Source: Acidimicrobiia bacterium
GTDB taxonomy: Bacteria; Actinomycetota; Acidimicrobiia; IMCC26256; PALSA-555
Reading direction: 5' to 3'
NCBI GenBank assembly: GCA_009694435.1
Contig: SHUY01000005.1
Location: 1-50,128, forward strand
Length of the DNA: 50,128 bases
The position numbers and the translations under genes are program-made. The notes beneath the pieces were generated by a model. It made no database searches. It was not told the origin of the DNA and saw nothing but the letters and a program-made list of their open reading frames with translations. Positions 34,930-45,991 of the stretch are shown in pieces (position 1 is the stretch's first letter; every line of letters begins with the position of its first letter).

Positions 34930-36208
34930 TTCAGTGGTTATACGCGGCGGGCTAGTAGTCGATATCAACGGTGAGCGCAAAGCCGACGTTCGGGTCGAAG
35001 TCGGAAAGGTCACTGAAGTGGGAACGAAACTTCGCGGTGATCGCGAAATTGATGCTTCTGGCTGTGTTGTCTCTCCGGGCTTAGTGGACATGCACGTTCA
35101 CTTGCGGGAGCCAGGAATGGAAGAAGCCGAAACTATCGAAACTGGATCTCGCGCCGCAGCCCTTGGCGGGTTCACCGCGGTAATCGCCATGCCGAATACT
35201 GAACCACCGCAAGACGACCCCATCATCATCAGCGCAGTCAAAGCTCGAGCACAGACTGCCCTTTGCGATGTTTACCCTGCGGGAGCAATCACTAAACAAC
35301 GCGAAGGTCTAGAGCTGGCTCCTATGGGGGAAATGCATTCTCTGGGGGTGCGGATCTTTACTGACGACGGTGCTTGTGTTGCGTCGGCTGGGGTAATGCG
35401 TAGCGCATTGCAGTACGCCCGGTCTCTTCCGGGTGCGATCGTGGCTCAGCACGCCGAAGATGAAACTTTGGCCACTGGACACATGCACGAGGGGGAGTGG
35501 TCGAGTCGTCTAGGAATCCCTGGTCGTCCCGCGGAAGCCGAAGAGATAATCGTCGCTCGCGACTGTATTTTGGCCGCTCAGACTGGAACTCCAGTTCACT
35601 TCTTGCACTTATCTACTGCTGGATCAGTCGCTATCGTACGGGCGGCTAAAGCCCAAGGCATTCCGGTCACTGCGGAGGCTGCTCCCCATCACTTCACTTT
35701 CACCGACGAAAGTTGTGCCACCTTTGACCCACTATTTAAAGTCAATCCCCCTTTACGGACGAAAGATGACGTGGCGGCAGTAAAAGCTGGGCTCGCCGAC
35801 GGAACCATTGATGTAATTGCGAGCGATCACGCCCCTCACCCCACTGAAACCAAAGAACGTACTTTCGAAGAAGCGTCGCCCGGAATGCTCGGATTAGAAA
35901 CTGCGCTGGCCTTGGGGATATCAGAGTTAGTTGATGCTGGAGTTATGACTTTGACTGAGTTGCTGGCCCTCATGTCGTGGTCACCGGCACGACTCTCGGG
36001 TTTGGCTGACCACGGAGCCACTATAGAAAAAGGGGTTACGGCCAATCTTTGTGTGATCGATCCTAATCTCGAATGGGTCTTAGACCCCGCGAATTTGGCC
36101 AGCCGAGCACAAAACACTCCGATGGGTGGACGCAAACTCAAAGGAAAAAATCGCCACACGATTCTGCGAGGCGAAGTAGTGGTACTCGACGGACAAGCCA
36201 CGCGATGA
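34922..36208 (+). CDS. pyrC: Dihydroorotase
   Basis: The protein has 428 residues. The zinc-binding DMHVHLREPG has H58 and H60. AMPNTEPPQD, DDGACV, HLSTAGSVAIVRAAK, AEAAPHHFTF and SDHAPH follow, the class I dihydroorotase pattern. It closes carbamoyl aspartate to dihydroorotate. I chose TTG 34922, which overlaps pyrB by 8 bases and follows a GGGGG stretch at normal spacing; GTG 34934 is an alternative four residues later. Confidence 0.96.
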   Translation: MPDSVVIRGGLVVDINGERKADVRVEVGKVTEVGTKLRGDREIDASGCVVSPGLVDMHVHLREPGMEEAETIETGSRAAALGGFTAVIAMPNTEPPQDDPIIISAVKARAQTALCDVYPAGAITKQREGLELAPMGEMHSLGVRIFTDDGACVASAGVMRSALQYARSLPGAIVAQHAEDETLATGHMHEGEWSSRLGIPGRPAEAEEIIVARDCILAAQTGTPVHFLHLSTAGSVAIVRAAKAQGIPVTAEAAPHHFTFTDESCATFDPLFKVNPPLRTKDDVAAVKAGLADGTIDVIASDHAPHPTETKERTFEEASPGMLGLETALALGISELVDAGVMTLTELLALMSWSPARLSGLADHGATIEKGVTANLCVIDPNLEWVLDPANLASRAQNTPMGGRKLKGKNRHTILRGEVVVLDGQATR

Positions 36209-36218
36209 GGTTTGAGTA

Positions 36219-37313
36219 ATGCGGTTCAACGACAGCGTTTTGGTTTTAGCCGACGGAGAAAAGTTCGAAGGCTACCTAGTGGGAGCCGATCTCGATGGCG
36301 GTATCGTTTCGGGAGAACTGGTTTTCAATACCGCTCTATCTGGTTACCAAGAGATAATTACCGACCCGTCTTATTCTGGACAAATCATTACTTTTACCTA
36401 TCCTCAGATTGGAAACTACGGAATTTCCTCGGAAGATTCTGAAAGCCGTAACCCATTTTGTCGAGGAATCGTTGTCCGCGATTTAGTCAAAAATTACAGC
36501 AACTGGCGAGCACAAACTGGCCTGCATGAGTTCATGGTTGAAAATCAAGTTTCGGGAATAGCGGGTATTGACACTCGAAGGTTGACTAAACATCTGCGAA
36601 CAGTAGGGGCTATTCCGGGTGCGTTTGGTCGTGATGAGGCGCTAGTCGTCCAAGCCGCCGCCTCTGAGCCCAGCACCGAAGGACAAGATCTAGTAACGGG
36701 AGTAACAACGCCCACTCCTTACACAGTCGGAGATCCGGAGGCGAAATTTTTTGTTGTCGCCTACGACTACGGGATAAAAACCACTATCTTGCGTCGCCTG
36801 GTTGCCGCGGGTTGTCGAGTCGAAGTGGTTCCTTCTTCCACTTCAGCTCATGATGTTTTAGTTCGCGACCCCGACGGGATATTTTTATCTAACGGGCCCG
36901 GAGATCCTGAGGCTGCCCCTGATGCAATTGCTAATGTGCAAGCCCTGCTGGGGGAACGACCGATATTTGGGATCTGTCTCGGTCATCAGATTTTAGGACT
37001 TGCCGCGGGGGCAAAAAAAGAGCGACTCCTTTTCGGCCACCACGGAGGTAATCACCCAGTCCGCAACGAAGACACTGGTCGAGTAGAGATAACGAGCCAG
37101 AATCACAATTACGCTATAAACGTAGACTCGGTTTCGGGAGCTGAACTAACCCATGTAAATCTCAACGATGGGGGAGTTGAAGGGTTTCGTCTAACGAAAG
37201 ACAATGCTTTCGGGATTCAACATCACCCCGAGGCTGGTCCGGGACCTCATGATGCGGCCTATCTTTTTCAAGAGTTCATCAATTTGATGAGCAACTCAAC
37301 TCGGGGGCGGTGA
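36219..37313 (+). CDS. carA: Carbamoyl-phosphate synthase, small (glutaminase) subunit
   Basis: The protein has 364 residues. The N-terminal CPSase domain includes GELVFNTALSGYQEIITDPSY as its core. The C-terminal class I amidotransferase has SNGPGDP, the nucleophile in GICLGHQILG and the HHPEA His/Glu pair. It hydrolyses glutamine and passes ammonia to CarB. ATG 36219 lies 10 bases after pyrC with a GAGG upstream. Confidence 0.98.
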   Translation: MRFNDSVLVLADGEKFEGYLVGADLDGGIVSGELVFNTALSGYQEIITDPSYSGQIITFTYPQIGNYGISSEDSESRNPFCRGIVVRDLVKNYSNWRAQTGLHEFMVENQVSGIAGIDTRRLTKHLRTVGAIPGAFGRDEALVVQAAASEPSTEGQDLVTGVTTPTPYTVGDPEAKFFVVAYDYGIKTTILRRLVAAGCRVEVVPSSTSAHDVLVRDPDGIFLSNGPGDPEAAPDAIANVQALLGERPIFGICLGHQILGLAAGAKKERLLFGHHGGNHPVRNEDTGRVEITSQNHNYAINVDSVSGAELTHVNLNDGGVEGFRLTKDNAFGIQHHPEAGPGPHDAAYLFQEFINLMSNSTRGR

Positions 37314-37316
37314 ACC

Positions 37317-40300
37317 TTGCCTCGCCGAAATGACATTAAGTCAATTCTGGTTATCGGTAGCGGCCCCATAGTTATAGGCCAAGCGTGTGAATTCGATTAC
37401 TCCGGGACTCAAGCCTGTCGCGTGCTCCGCCGCGAAGGGTACCGAGTGATTCTGGTGAACTCTAATCCGGCGACAATCATGACCGACCCCGATTTCGCTG
37501 ATGCCACTTACGTAGAGCCACTCGATGTCGAAACGATTGAGCGAATAATCGCTCGCGAGCGTCCCGACGCTGTGCTTCCTACCATCGGTGGACAAACTGC
37601 GTTAAATCTTGCGATTGAACTGCACGATGCTGGAGTGCTTAAACGCTACGGAGTGGAGATGATCGGTGCCAGCGTAGAGGCTATTCACACTGCTGAAGAT
37701 CGCTCTAAATTTAAGGTGGCCATGGCCGAAATCGGTTTGGCTACTCCAAATTCGGGACTTGCCCATAGTGTCGAAGAGGCATTGGTCATTGGTGGCGAAA
37801 TCGGTTATCCAGTAATAGTTCGACCCTCTTTCATCCTGGGGGGGAGCGGAACCGGATTCGCCGGCAACGACGAAGAATTGCGCGCGGTGGCCACTCGGGG
37901 AATAAGCGCCAGCCCGATAGCCGAAATTTTGGTTGAACAATCAGTTTTAGGCTGGAAAGAGTATGAACTAGAGGTAATGCGTGATAACGCCGACAACGTA
38001 GTCGTAGTCTGCTCGATAGAAAACTTCGACCCTATGGGTGTTCACACCGGTGACTCGATAACAGTGGCACCTGCTCAGACCTTGAGCGATGTCGAGTACC
38101 AATCGATGCGCGAAGCGGCTTTTGCTTGTATTCGTCGCATCGGAGTTGAAACGGGGGGCTCTAATATTCAATTTGCGGTTAATCCCGCTAATGGCGAAGT
38201 GGTAGTTATAGAAATGAATCCTCGCGTATCGCGCTCTAGCGCTCTAGCTAGCAAAGCAACTGGATTTCCGATTGCCAAAATCGCAGCTTGTTTAGCAGTG
38301 GGGTACCGTCTTGATGAGATCGCTAACGACATTACGAAAAAAACCCCCGCATCATTTGAGCCCTCGATTGATTATGTAGTTACTAAAATCCCCCGCTGGG
38401 CATTCGAGAAGTTGCCCGGTGCTCGGGGCGTTTTAGGAACGCAAATGCAATCGGTGGGTGAAGTAATGGCCCTAGGAAGAACTTTTCCCGAGTCCCTACA
38501 AAAAGCCCTACGCAGTCTCGAAATTGGCCGGCTGGGACTTAACGCCGATCCACAAGAAGGAGTCTTGGATGCTAAATCTGATGACGACCTGTTGTCCGAG
38601 GCCGCTATCGCTACACCGGATCGCATATTTAAAGTTGAAGCGGCCCTACGGCGAGGGCTAGGAGTCACAGTGGTCAACGAAGCAACCGGCATCGACCCGT
38701 GGTTCCTTCAGCAGATCCTTGACATCTCCGAGGCCCGAGCAGAAATTTCGGCTACTGACCCTGCCACGATCAGCGCCGCCCAGTTCCGAGCGATAAAGCG
38801 GTTGGGCTTTAGCGATGGCCAACTGGCTTACATCTGGAAGATCGACGCTCCAAAAGTTCGCCAGTCGCGCCTTGCCCTTGGAGTGGTTGCCACATTTAAG
38901 ACCGTAGATACCTGTGCCGCCGAATTCGCCGCCGAAACTCCTTATTATTACGCAACCTACGAAGACGAAGACGAAGTATCTCCATTAAAAAAACCCGCAG
39001 TAATAATTCTTGGCAGTGGGCCAAACCGAATTGGGCAAGGAGTGGAGTTTGATTACTGCTGTGTACACGCGGCGTTTGCTCTATCAGAAGCAGGCTTTGA
39101 AAGCGTGATGATCAACTGCAATCCGGAAACTGTTTCCACCGATTACGACACTAGCGACCGTTTGTTTTTTGAGCCGTTGACGGTTGAAGAAGTAACTAAT
39201 GTCATTGATGTTTTATCTGATAACGGCGAGCCGCTAGTCGGCGTGATCGTGGCTCTCGGAGGTCAAACTCCGCTCAAATTGGCTTCAGTATTAGAAGAAG
39301 CCGGCGTTCCTATTCTGGGCACTAGCCCAGCGTCTATCGACCTTTCCGAAGATCGAGCCGGTTTCCATAAATTGTGTGACGACTTAGACATCCCGCAACC
39401 ACCTGGGGGGACTGCCATTGGCGTGGATCAGGCGATCGCGGTGGCGGGTGAAGTGGGATTCCCTGTCCTCGTCCGCCCTTCTTACGTATTGGGCGGTCGG
39501 GCGATGCGAATCGTTTATGACGAAGAAAGTTTAACCGAGGCCATGACCGAGTTGGCCGAAGAGGGGAGTCTGGGTCGCGAAGGAGGACTTTCGGCTCAAC
39601 GACCAGCATTAATTGACCGATTTTTAGAAGACGCAGTTGAAGTTGACGTGGATGCCATTCGTGATCGCGCGGGTGAAGTTCTTGTCGGCGGGATTATGGA
39701 GCACATCGAAGAAGCCGGGGTCCACTCAGGCGACTCAGCCTGCGCTCTGCCTCCGCCAACACTGCCTCCGGTGGTAATCGAGGAAATCGAAAAGTATACG
39801 CGCGCTCTAGCCGCAGCACTCGACGTCTGCGGACTTATCAATATTCAGTTTGCCGTCAAAGATTCTGAAGTTTTCATTTTGGAAGCGAATCCACGGGCCA
39901 GTAGAACAATCCCGTTCGTCAGCAAGGCCACCGGAGTCCCTCTAGCCAAAGTGGCGGCCCGAGTGATAGTGGGTTCTACGCTGGCCGAATTGCGAGTCGA
40001 GGGCTTACTGAGCAATCCGGCGCGCGGAAATGTTGCTGTAAAAGAAGCGGTGCTTCCGTTCAATAGATTTCCGGAAGTCGATACCATCCTGGGCCCCGAA
40101 ATGCGCTCTACCGGTGAAGTCATGGGTATAGATAAGTCTTTTGGCCGAGCGTTTGCCAAAAGTCAATCCGGGGCGGGCAATCAATTGCCCGAAGCCGGGA
40201 CAGTGTTTTTCTCTCTCGCCGATAGAGACAAGGACGATGGAGTGCGAGTGGCCACTCAGCTGGCGGAGTTAGGGTTCTCCCTTGCCGCTACCAGTGGAAC

Positions 40301-40616
40301 GGCGAAAGCTTTGGAACTAGCCGGAGTTTCGGTCGCCATGACCGTAGCCAAGGTGGGTGAAAAATCGGGGGAAGATGCAGTCGCTCTAATATCGTCGGGG
40401 AAAGTTTCTCTAGTCATCAATACCCCCAGAGGTCGCGGGTCAAGGCTCGATGGTGCGCATATACGCGCCGCCGCTTTGCGTAACAACGTCGCTTGCATAA
40501 CTACCGCCGCCGCCGCTCTCGCCGCGGTAAACGGAATTGCCGATCGAGCAGCTCATCCCGCCGAAGTACTTTCACTGCAGGAGTACCATCAAACAATTGG
40601 TGGCGGTGATAAGTGA
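37317..40616 (+). CDS. carB: Carbamoyl-phosphate synthase, large subunit
   Basis: The protein has 1099 residues and is full length. Two homologous ATP-grasp halves start with [19 protein letters not shown] and [19 protein letters not shown]. The repeated lids and metal sites are [11 protein letters not shown] and [24 protein letters not shown] and [14 protein letters not shown]-terminal MGS-type allosteric domain begins near 965. It makes carbamoyl phosphate for pyrimidines and arginine. It starts at TTG 37317, three bases after carA. Confidence 0.98.
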   Translation: MPRRNDIKSILVIGSGPIVIGQACEFDYSGTQACRVLRREGYRVILVNSNPATIMTDPDFADATYVEPLDVETIERIIARERPDAVLPTIGGQTALNLAIELHDAGVLKRYGVEMIGASVEAIHTAEDRSKFKVAMAEIGLATPNSGLAHSVEEALVIGGEIGYPVIVRPSFILGGSGTGFAGNDEELRAVATRGISASPIAEILVEQSVLGWKEYELEVMRDNADNVVVVCSIENFDPMGVHTGDSITVAPAQTLSDVEYQSMREAAFACIRRIGVETGGSNIQFAVNPANGEVVVIEMNPRVSRSSALASKATGFPIAKIAACLAVGYRLDEIANDITKKTPASFEPSIDYVVTKIPRWAFEKLPGARGVLGTQMQSVGEVMALGRTFPESLQKALRSLEIGRLGLNADPQEGVLDAKSDDDLLSEAAIATPDRIFKVEAALRRGLGVTVVNEATGIDPWFLQQILDISEARAEISATDPATISAAQFRAIKRLGFSDGQLAYIWKIDAPKVRQSRLALGVVATFKTVDTCAAEFAAETPYYYATYEDEDEVSPLKKPAVIILGSGPNRIGQGVEFDYCCVHAAFALSEAGFESVMINCNPETVSTDYDTSDRLFFEPLTVEEVTNVIDVLSDNGEPLVGVIVALGGQTPLKLASVLEEAGVPILGTSPASIDLSEDRAGFHKLCDDLDIPQPPGGTAIGVDQAIAVAGEVGFPVLVRPSYVLGGRAMRIVYDEESLTEAMTELAEEGSLGREGGLSAQRPALIDRFLEDAVEVDVDAIRDRAGEVLVGGIMEHIEEAGVHSGDSACALPPPTLPPVVIEEIEKYTRALAAALDVCGLINIQFAVKDSEVFILEANPRASRTIPFVSKATGVPLAKVAARVIVGSTLAELRVEGLLSNPARGNVAVKEAVLPFNRFPEVDTILGPEMRSTGEVMGIDKSFGRAFAKSQSGAGNQLPEAGTVFFSLADRDKDDGVRVATQLAELGFSLAATSGTAKALELAGVSVAMTVAKVGEKSGEDAVALISSGKVSLVINTPRGRGSRLDGAHIRAAALRNNVACITTAAAALAAVNGIADRAAHPAEVLSLQEYHQTIGGGDK

Positions 40617-41551
40617 GCGAGACGGTAGACCTTACGACTCAATTAGGGAAAGTTCTCTTGCCCAGTCCGATAATTGCCGCTTCGGGAACTTTTGGTCACG
40701 GGGCCGAGGTGGCGCACTTATGCGATCCGACTCGCTTGGGGGCAGTTACCTCTAAATCGCAAGCACCGTTTCTTTGGGCCGGCAATCGTGCTCCTCGGTT
40801 AATTCCCGTAGCTGCGGGGATGGTCAATGCGGTCGGTCTGCAGGGTCGGGGGATCGAGCATTGGGTTGAACGCGATTTGCCCGATTTAAAAGCCACGGGT
40901 GCACGCGTCATCGCATCGATATGGGGATTCACGGTAGAAGATTTCGCTCAAGCGGCTCGGTTGCTAGTGGCCGTTCAAGACCAGTTAGTCGGGGTAGAAA
41001 TAAATCTCAGTTGTCCCAACCACGGTTCGGGGGCAACAGTTTTTTCCCACGACACCGCATTGTCAGCCGAAGTAGTTCAAGCGGTTCACGCGACCAATCT
41101 TCAAGCTCCTCTTTTTGCCAAACTGAGCGCGGGGGTAACTGACTTGCCCGAAGTGGCGGGAGCAGTTGTTGATGCGGGCGCTACTGGACTGACTCTTATC
41201 AACACTTTTCGCTCGCTAGTCATCGACGCTGAGACTCGTCGCCCCGCGCTGGGGGCGGCTGGGGGAGGTCTTTCGGGTCCGGCTTTAAAGGTCATTGCTT
41301 TACGCGCGGTTCATGATGTTGCTCAGGCTCACCCCCACATTCCCATAATTGGAACGGGGGGAGTTTTGACTGGGTTAGATGCAGTGGAAATGTTATTAGC
41401 GGGTGCATCGGCGGTAGGTGTAGGCACGGCAACTTTTTATGAACCGCGGGCCACGCACCGGATAACCGATGAGTTAGTTGATTGGTGCCGAACTCATGGC
41501 GTGGGATCAGTTCGTGATTTAATTGGCAGACTCAAAGAGCCAGAAAAATGA
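40613..41551 (+). CDS. pyrD: Dihydroorotate dehydrogenase, class 1 (PyrD)
   Basis: The protein has 312 residues. The FMN barrel has ASGTFGHG, the catalytic-loop Cys C134 in [13 protein letters not shown] and GTGGV. A cysteine (not serine) base and the lack of an N-terminal membrane helix mark class 1, most like 1B. Class 1B enzymes normally pair with the electron-transfer subunit PyrK, but no pyrK lies in this operon. Many actinobacteria use the class 2 quinone-linked enzyme instead. GTG overlaps carB by 4 bases. Confidence 0.92.
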   Translation: MSETVDLTTQLGKVLLPSPIIAASGTFGHGAEVAHLCDPTRLGAVTSKSQAPFLWAGNRAPRLIPVAAGMVNAVGLQGRGIEHWVERDLPDLKATGARVIASIWGFTVEDFAQAARLLVAVQDQLVGVEINLSCPNHGSGATVFSHDTALSAEVVQAVHATNLQAPLFAKLSAGVTDLPEVAGAVVDAGATGLTLINTFRSLVIDAETRRPALGAAGGGLSGPALKVIALRAVHDVAQAHPHIPIIGTGGVLTGLDAVEMLLAGASAVGVGTATFYEPRATHRITDELVDWCRTHGVGSVRDLIGRLKEPEK

Positions 41552-42228
41552 TCCCATCTTCGCTTACCCCAAAAGATCGATTAGTACTAGCCCTAGATGT
41601 TGGTGGAATTGAAGAAGCATTGGCCATTGCTCAAGACTTGGCGCCTTTTTTCTCTATCGCCAAAGTAGGTATCGAACTTTACGCCGAGGCGGGCCCCGAT
41701 GCTTTCGCGGCGTTGCACGATCTAGGGTTTTCTGTTTTCGCTGATCTAAAACTTCACGATATTCCGAATACGGTAAATCGGACCGCGCGCGTTCTCGGAC
41801 GAATGGGGGTGGAGTTTTTGAACTTTCACGCCGCGGGAGGGATTGAGATGATGAAAGCGGGTATTGAAGGCTTGCACGAAGGGGCGACTGCCGCGAACAC
41901 GGAAGTTCCCATTGCGCTCGGAGTAACCGTGCTGACTAGCAATCCCGATGCTTCGGCTTTCCCCGAACGACTCCAAGCCGCCGCCGACGCGGGCTGCGAT
42001 GGCGTGGTGTGCTCGGCGTTAGAAATCGGATTGGCGCAATCGGCTGGCTTGCGAACAATGGTTCCTGGAGTAAGGCTGGCGGGCAGTGATGCGGGTGACC
42101 AATCTCGAGTCGCTACTCCTGGTGAGGCAGTGCGTTCTGGAGCCGATTGGCTTGTTATCGGTCGAACGGTAACTGCTGCCCCCGACCCTGTCGCGGCTGC
42201 CGCTCAAGTTTTGGCCGAAGTCTCGTGA
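41548..42228 (+). CDS. pyrF: Orotidine 5'-phosphate decarboxylase, type 1
   Basis: The protein has 226 residues. The active-site DLKLHDIPNT has D66, K68 and D71, with LALDVGG at the start and VPGVRLAGSDAGDQSR near the phosphate loop. It converts OMP to UMP, the last step of the operon pathway. It is the shorter type 1 form; mycobacteria carry the longer type 2. It overlaps pyrD (ATGA) and mihF (GTGA). Confidence 0.96.
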   Translation: MIPSSLTPKDRLVLALDVGGIEEALAIAQDLAPFFSIAKVGIELYAEAGPDAFAALHDLGFSVFADLKLHDIPNTVNRTARVLGRMGVEFLNFHAAGGIEMMKAGIEGLHEGATAANTEVPIALGVTVLTSNPDASAFPERLQAAADAGCDGVVCSALEIGLAQSAGLRTMVPGVRLAGSDAGDQSRVATPGEAVRSGADWLVIGRTVTAAPDPVAAAAQVLAEVS

Positions 42229-42581
42229 GCGCTACCGAGCGAACTGGTCCACCCGACCTAACCGACGATCAACGCCGGGCGGCGTTGGTGAAAGCGGCTG
42301 AAGCCCGACAGATTCGAGCTGAAATAAAAGAACAGCTGAAGCGCGGCGATTTGCTTCTAAACGATCTTCTTCTTCGTTCGGATAACGAGCCAGTAGTTGG
42401 TCGCCTTAAGGTCCTCAGCATGCTTGAAGCCATGCCGGGAACGGGGAAAGTGCGAGCTCGCCACATAATGCGAGATCTCGACATCAGCGAACGCCGCCGC
42501 CTAAAAGGTCTTGGGCGTCAACAACGAGCCGGACTCCTGGCTCACTTCACCAACGAGAAACAATCGCGGGATCATGACTGA
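42225..42581 (+). CDS. mihF: Actinobacterial integration host factor mIHF
   Basis: The protein has 118 residues. It is an actinobacteria-specific nucleoid protein unrelated in sequence to the alpha/beta IHF. The C-terminal helix-two-turns-helix region holds VLSMLEAMPGTGKVRARHIM, ISERRRLKGLGRQQRAGLL. It binds and bends DNA and is essential in mycobacteria. I chose GTG 42225, in a GTGA overlap with pyrF, since an in-frame start at 42147 lies within pyrF. A strong lineage marker. Confidence 0.93.
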   Translation: MSATERTGPPDLTDDQRRAALVKAAEARQIRAEIKEQLKRGDLLLNDLLLRSDNEPVVGRLKVLSMLEAMPGTGKVRARHIMRDLDISERRRLKGLGRQQRAGLLAHFTNEKQSRDHD

Positions 42582-43155
42582 CGGAGTGTCCAAGTCAGTA
42601 CTGCTGGTGCTTGCGGGCACATCCGGGGCGGGTAAAGGGTCGATCGCTCGTCAACTTTTGGACCGCAACCCAAAACTTTGGCTTTCGGTATCGGCGACCA
42701 CTCGATCACCGAGAGTCGGTGAGCGCAACGGAGTCGAGTATTGGTTCCTTGGCCCCGAAGAATTTTCTGACTTGGAGGCGAACGGGGGATTTATAGAGTC
42801 TTTTGTGGTATTCGGCAAAAAGTACGGAACTCCTCGCCCCGCGCTCGATGCGAACCGTGCTCAAGGGTCTGATGTGGTGTTGGAAATCGATGTTCAGGGG
42901 GCCGCGAAGATCAAAAGTCTTTATCCGGATGCTTTGTTGGTGTTTGTGCGGACGCCGTCTAGTGAGGCACAGCGCGAGCGGTTGCTTGCCCGCGACCCTC
43001 AATTCGACCCAGAATTGCTGGAGGCTCGGCTAGCCGCAGCGGCGGGGGAAGAAGCCGCCTCCGCTAATTTTGATGCGGTGGTGACCAACGAGACGCTAAG
43101 CCAGTCGGTAGCCGAAATCGAGCACCTTATCGCTGCTCATCGTGAGGCCGAGTAG
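42574..43155 (+). CDS. gmk: Guanylate kinase
   Basis: The protein has 193 residues. The P-loop is GTSGAGKGS (15-23), with the GMP-binding SATTRSPRVGERNGVEYWF, GTPRPALD and DVQGAAKIKSLYP. It phosphorylates GMP to GDP. ATG 42574 overlaps mihF by 8 bases; an in-frame start at 42511 lies inside mihF. The mihF-gmk-rpoZ order is standard for actinobacteria. Confidence 0.97.
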   Translation: MTDGVSKSVLLVLAGTSGAGKGSIARQLLDRNPKLWLSVSATTRSPRVGERNGVEYWFLGPEEFSDLEANGGFIESFVVFGKKYGTPRPALDANRAQGSDVVLEIDVQGAAKIKSLYPDALLVFVRTPSSEAQRERLLARDPQFDPELLEARLAAAAGEEAASANFDAVVTNETLSQSVAEIEHLIAAHREAE

Positions 43156-43215
43156 ACTTATAGCCCGTCACGAATCTGAGTAAAAGTCCCGCTATCTATT
43201 AAGAGGAGATCATAA

Positions 43216-43539
43216 ATGGCCGAGCGACGTGAAACGCTTATGGACCCAAAAATGGAAGACCTGTTGACCAAGGTCGATTCCAAGTTCACCCTCGTCACTC
43301 TGGCCTCAATGCGAGCGCGGGAAATTAACGATTATTACAACCAACTTGGAGAAGGACTCGGAAAGATAGTCCCGCCTCAAATTGACTCAGTTTCTCATAA
43401 GCCCCTCACAATCTCGCTTGAAGAAATAGAAGCGGGAAAAATAGAAGCGGTTGCTCGGCCAGAAGAAGAAGTAGTCGTAGAGATAGAAGAAGTAGTCGCA
43501 CTTGAAATCGCCGAAGACGAGCCTGTTCCTGACGAGTAA
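43216..43539 (+). CDS. rpoZ: RNA polymerase omega subunit
   Basis: The protein has 107 residues. The omega core is MEDLLTKVDSKFTLVTLASMRAREINDYYN. A C-terminal extension rich in Glu and Val (from about residue 80) is very acidic and probably disordered. Omega helps assemble beta prime. ATG 43216 has a strong AAGAGGAGAT site. Confidence 0.95.
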   Translation: MAERRETLMDPKMEDLLTKVDSKFTLVTLASMRAREINDYYNQLGEGLGKIVPPQIDSVSHKPLTISLEEIEAGKIEAVARPEEEVVVEIEEVVALEIAEDEPVPDE

Positions 43540-43566
43540 TACATTTTGCTAACTCCGGAGATTCCG

Positions 43567-44781
43567 ATGAATGAATTAGCCGCGCTGCGCGGGCGCCGCG
43601 TTGTTCTGGGTGTCACCGGAGGCATCGCCGCCTACAAAGCGGTTGAGGTATGCCGGCAACTAGTTGAAGCGGGTGCCCATGTTATCCCCGTCTTAACTTC
43701 CGGGGCACAAAAATTTATCGGTGCCCTTACTTTTTCGGCCCTAGCTTCCGAGCCTGCGCGTACTGAACTCTTTGGTAATAAAGATGATCCAATTCCGCAT
43801 ACGCGACTTGGTCAATCGGCTGATTTGGTTATCGTTGCTCCAGCAACAGCTCGATTTATCGGAAAGTATCGCGCGGGAATTTCTGACGATTTGCTCAGCG
43901 CCACTCTTCTTGCCACCCGTGCTCCAGTGCTCATCGCCCCGGCTATGCATACCGAAATGTGGGAACACGCAGCAGTGCAAGAGAACTTAGAAGTTCTTCG
44001 CCAGCGCGGAGTGAGCATTGTCAATCCGGAAAGCGGTCGCTTGGCCGGTGGAGATTACGGAGAAGGACGACTTGCTAATCCCGCCGCTATCGTTTTGGCG
44101 GCCGCTAAAGTTATGGCTCGCGGCGGAGACCTGTCAGGACTTCGAGTGATTGTTACTGCTGGTGGGACGCGCGAGCCGATTGACCCCGTGCGGTTTTTAG
44201 GAAACCGATCGTCAGGAAAAATGGGACATGCTCTTGCTATCAATGCAGCCCGCCGAGGTGCCGCGGTGACCTTGATTACCACCAACCCGCTTTCTGGTCC
44301 TGAAGAGACATCACGCAGCATTAGTGAAATCGTTTCGGTCGTCACCGCTCAAGAAATGTATGAAGCAGTGTTGAGCCGATTTTCCTCTGCCGACGTGGTC
44401 GTAATGGCTGCGGCAGTAGCCGATTTCCGCCCTAAAGTAATGTCCCCAGAAAAGATTAAACGCTCCTTGGGTGCACCCGAAATCTACCTAGAGCCAACTC
44501 CAGATATTTTGGCTGCCCTAGTTGAGCGACGCGATCGACAGGTGTTAGTGGGGTTTGCTGCGGAAACACAAGATGTAGCCGAACAGGCGGCCGAAAAGTT
44601 GCGGAGTAAGGGTGTCGACCTGATGGTGGCTAACGACGTATCGCAAAGCGATGCGGGGTTTGAGGTTGATACCAATCGGGTGATCGTGTTGGACTCTGCT
44701 GGGGGAGTAGAAAATCTTCCGCTGCAAACCAAAACGGCGCTCGCAGATGTTATTTTAGACCGAATACTTAATCTTATTTAA
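43567..44781 (+). CDS. coaBC: Bifunctional CoaBC (phosphopantothenoylcysteine decarboxylase/synthetase)
   Basis: The protein has 404 residues. The CoaC flavoprotein half has [10 protein letters not shown], the active His in IPHTRL (H78) and PAMHTEMW, where many bacteria have PxMNxxMW. The substrate-flap cysteine of E. coli Dfp (ACGD) is glycine here (AGGD, 150-153). The CoaB half starts near 183 with [27 protein letters not shown]. It makes 4'-phosphopantetheine for CoA. ATG 43567 follows CCGGAG; a TTG at 43546 would add seven residues. Confidence 0.95.
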   Translation: MNELAALRGRRVVLGVTGGIAAYKAVEVCRQLVEAGAHVIPVLTSGAQKFIGALTFSALASEPARTELFGNKDDPIPHTRLGQSADLVIVAPATARFIGKYRAGISDDLLSATLLATRAPVLIAPAMHTEMWEHAAVQENLEVLRQRGVSIVNPESGRLAGGDYGEGRLANPAAIVLAAAKVMARGGDLSGLRVIVTAGGTREPIDPVRFLGNRSSGKMGHALAINAARRGAAVTLITTNPLSGPEETSRSISEIVSVVTAQEMYEAVLSRFSSADVVVMAAAVADFRPKVMSPEKIKRSLGAPEIYLEPTPDILAALVERRDRQVLVGFAAETQDVAEQAAEKLRSKGVDLMVANDVSQSDAGFEVDTNRVIVLDSAGGVENLPLQTKTALADVILDRILNLI

Positions 44782-44797
44782 GTCGACAAGGAGAACT

Positions 44798-45991
44798 TTG
44801 AATAATTATCCGTTTACGTCGGAATCAGTGACCGAAGGGCACCCCGACAAAATGTGCGATCAAATCAGTGACGCAGTCCTCGACGCAATTCTTGAAGCCG
44901 ATCCTTACAGTCGTGTCGCCTGTGAAACTATGGCCACAACTGGACTAGTAGTAGTAGCGGGTGAGATAAGCACTTCTGGTTACATCGACATTCCTCGCAT
45001 CGTTCGCGACACGGTCTGCAGCATTGGCTACGACCGCGAGTCTTACGGATTCGACGGTAAGACTTGTGCGGTAATTACGTCTATCGACGAACAATCGCCC
45101 GATATCGCCATGGGGGTCGATAAAGCCGCTGAGCAGCGAATGGGCACCGGCGAAATTTTTGACGAGATTGGAGCGGGCGATCAAGGAATGATGTTCGGTT
45201 ACGCCTGCGATGAGACTGAAGATTTAATGCCGATGCCGATTTGGCTCGCCCACCGGTTTGCTCATCGCTTGGCTGAAGTCCGTAAATCAGGGATACTGCC
45301 TTACCTGCGCCCCGACGGAAAAACTCAAGTAACGATTGAGTACGAAGACGGTGTTCCTAAGCGACTCGGAACAGTTTTAATTTCTACTCAAACTGGCCCG
45401 GGTGTCGATATCGAGTCGATGCTTAAACCTGATCTCGAAGAACACGTAATTCGACCATTACTTCCGGACCAATTCGCCAATGATTCATTTGAAATTCTTA
45501 CTAATCCCACAGGGAACTTCGAACTCGGCGGACCCCATGCAGATTGTGGTCTTACTGGTCGCAAAATAATTGTTGACACTTACGGTGGGATGGCTCGTCA
45601 TGGTGGGGGAGCATTTAGTGGTAAGGACCCAACGAAAGTTGACCGGTCAGCGGCCTACGCAGTGCGTCACGCCGCTAAAAATATCGTGGCCGCAAAAGTG
45701 GCTCGACGCTGTGAAGTCCAAGTTGCTTACGCCATTGGAGTTGCGCATCCAGTTTCAGTGATGGTAGAGACTTTTGGTACTTCAGAAATCGATCCTGCCA
45801 AGTTGGCCCCTCTGGTAGGCGAATTTTTTGATCTCCGCCCGGCCGCTATTATCGAGCGGCTTAATCTGCGTCGTCCGGTTTTTCAAAAAACTGCTGCTTA
45901 CGGTCACTTTGGTCGCCCAGAGCCAACTTTCACTTGGGAAAACACCGACAGTGCGAGTGATTTCCGAAAAGCGGCCGAGGGGCTGGCCTGA
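44798..45991 (+). CDS. metK: S-adenosylmethionine synthetase
   Basis: The protein has 397 residues. It has [55 protein letters not shown] and [19 protein letters not shown]. It makes SAM from methionine and ATP. TTG 44798 has an excellent AAGGAGAA site at correct spacing. Only 16 bases separate it from coaBC, so no SAM riboswitch is present. The stop lies in a CTGA overlap with priA. Confidence 0.98.
   Translation: MNNYPFTSESVTEGHPDKMCDQISDAVLDAILEADPYSRVACETMATTGLVVVAGEISTSGYIDIPRIVRDTVCSIGYDRESYGFDGKTCAVITSIDEQSPDIAMGVDKAAEQRMGTGEIFDEIGAGDQGMMFGYACDETEDLMPMPIWLAHRFAHRLAEVRKSGILPYLRPDGKTQVTIEYEDGVPKRLGTVLISTQTGPGVDIESMLKPDLEEHVIRPLLPDQFANDSFEILTNPTGNFELGGPHADCGLTGRKIIVDTYGGMARHGGGAFSGKDPTKVDRSAAYAVRHAAKNIVAAKVARRCEVQVAYAIGVAHPVSVMVETFGTSEIDPAKLAPLVGEFFDLRPAAIIERLNLRRPVFQKTAAYGHFGRPEPTFTWENTDSASDFRKAAEGLA

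Noticed and set aside
44782-44797. Possible SAM riboswitch before metK
   Set aside because: Only 16 bases separate coaBC and metK, and they are filled by the ribosome site.
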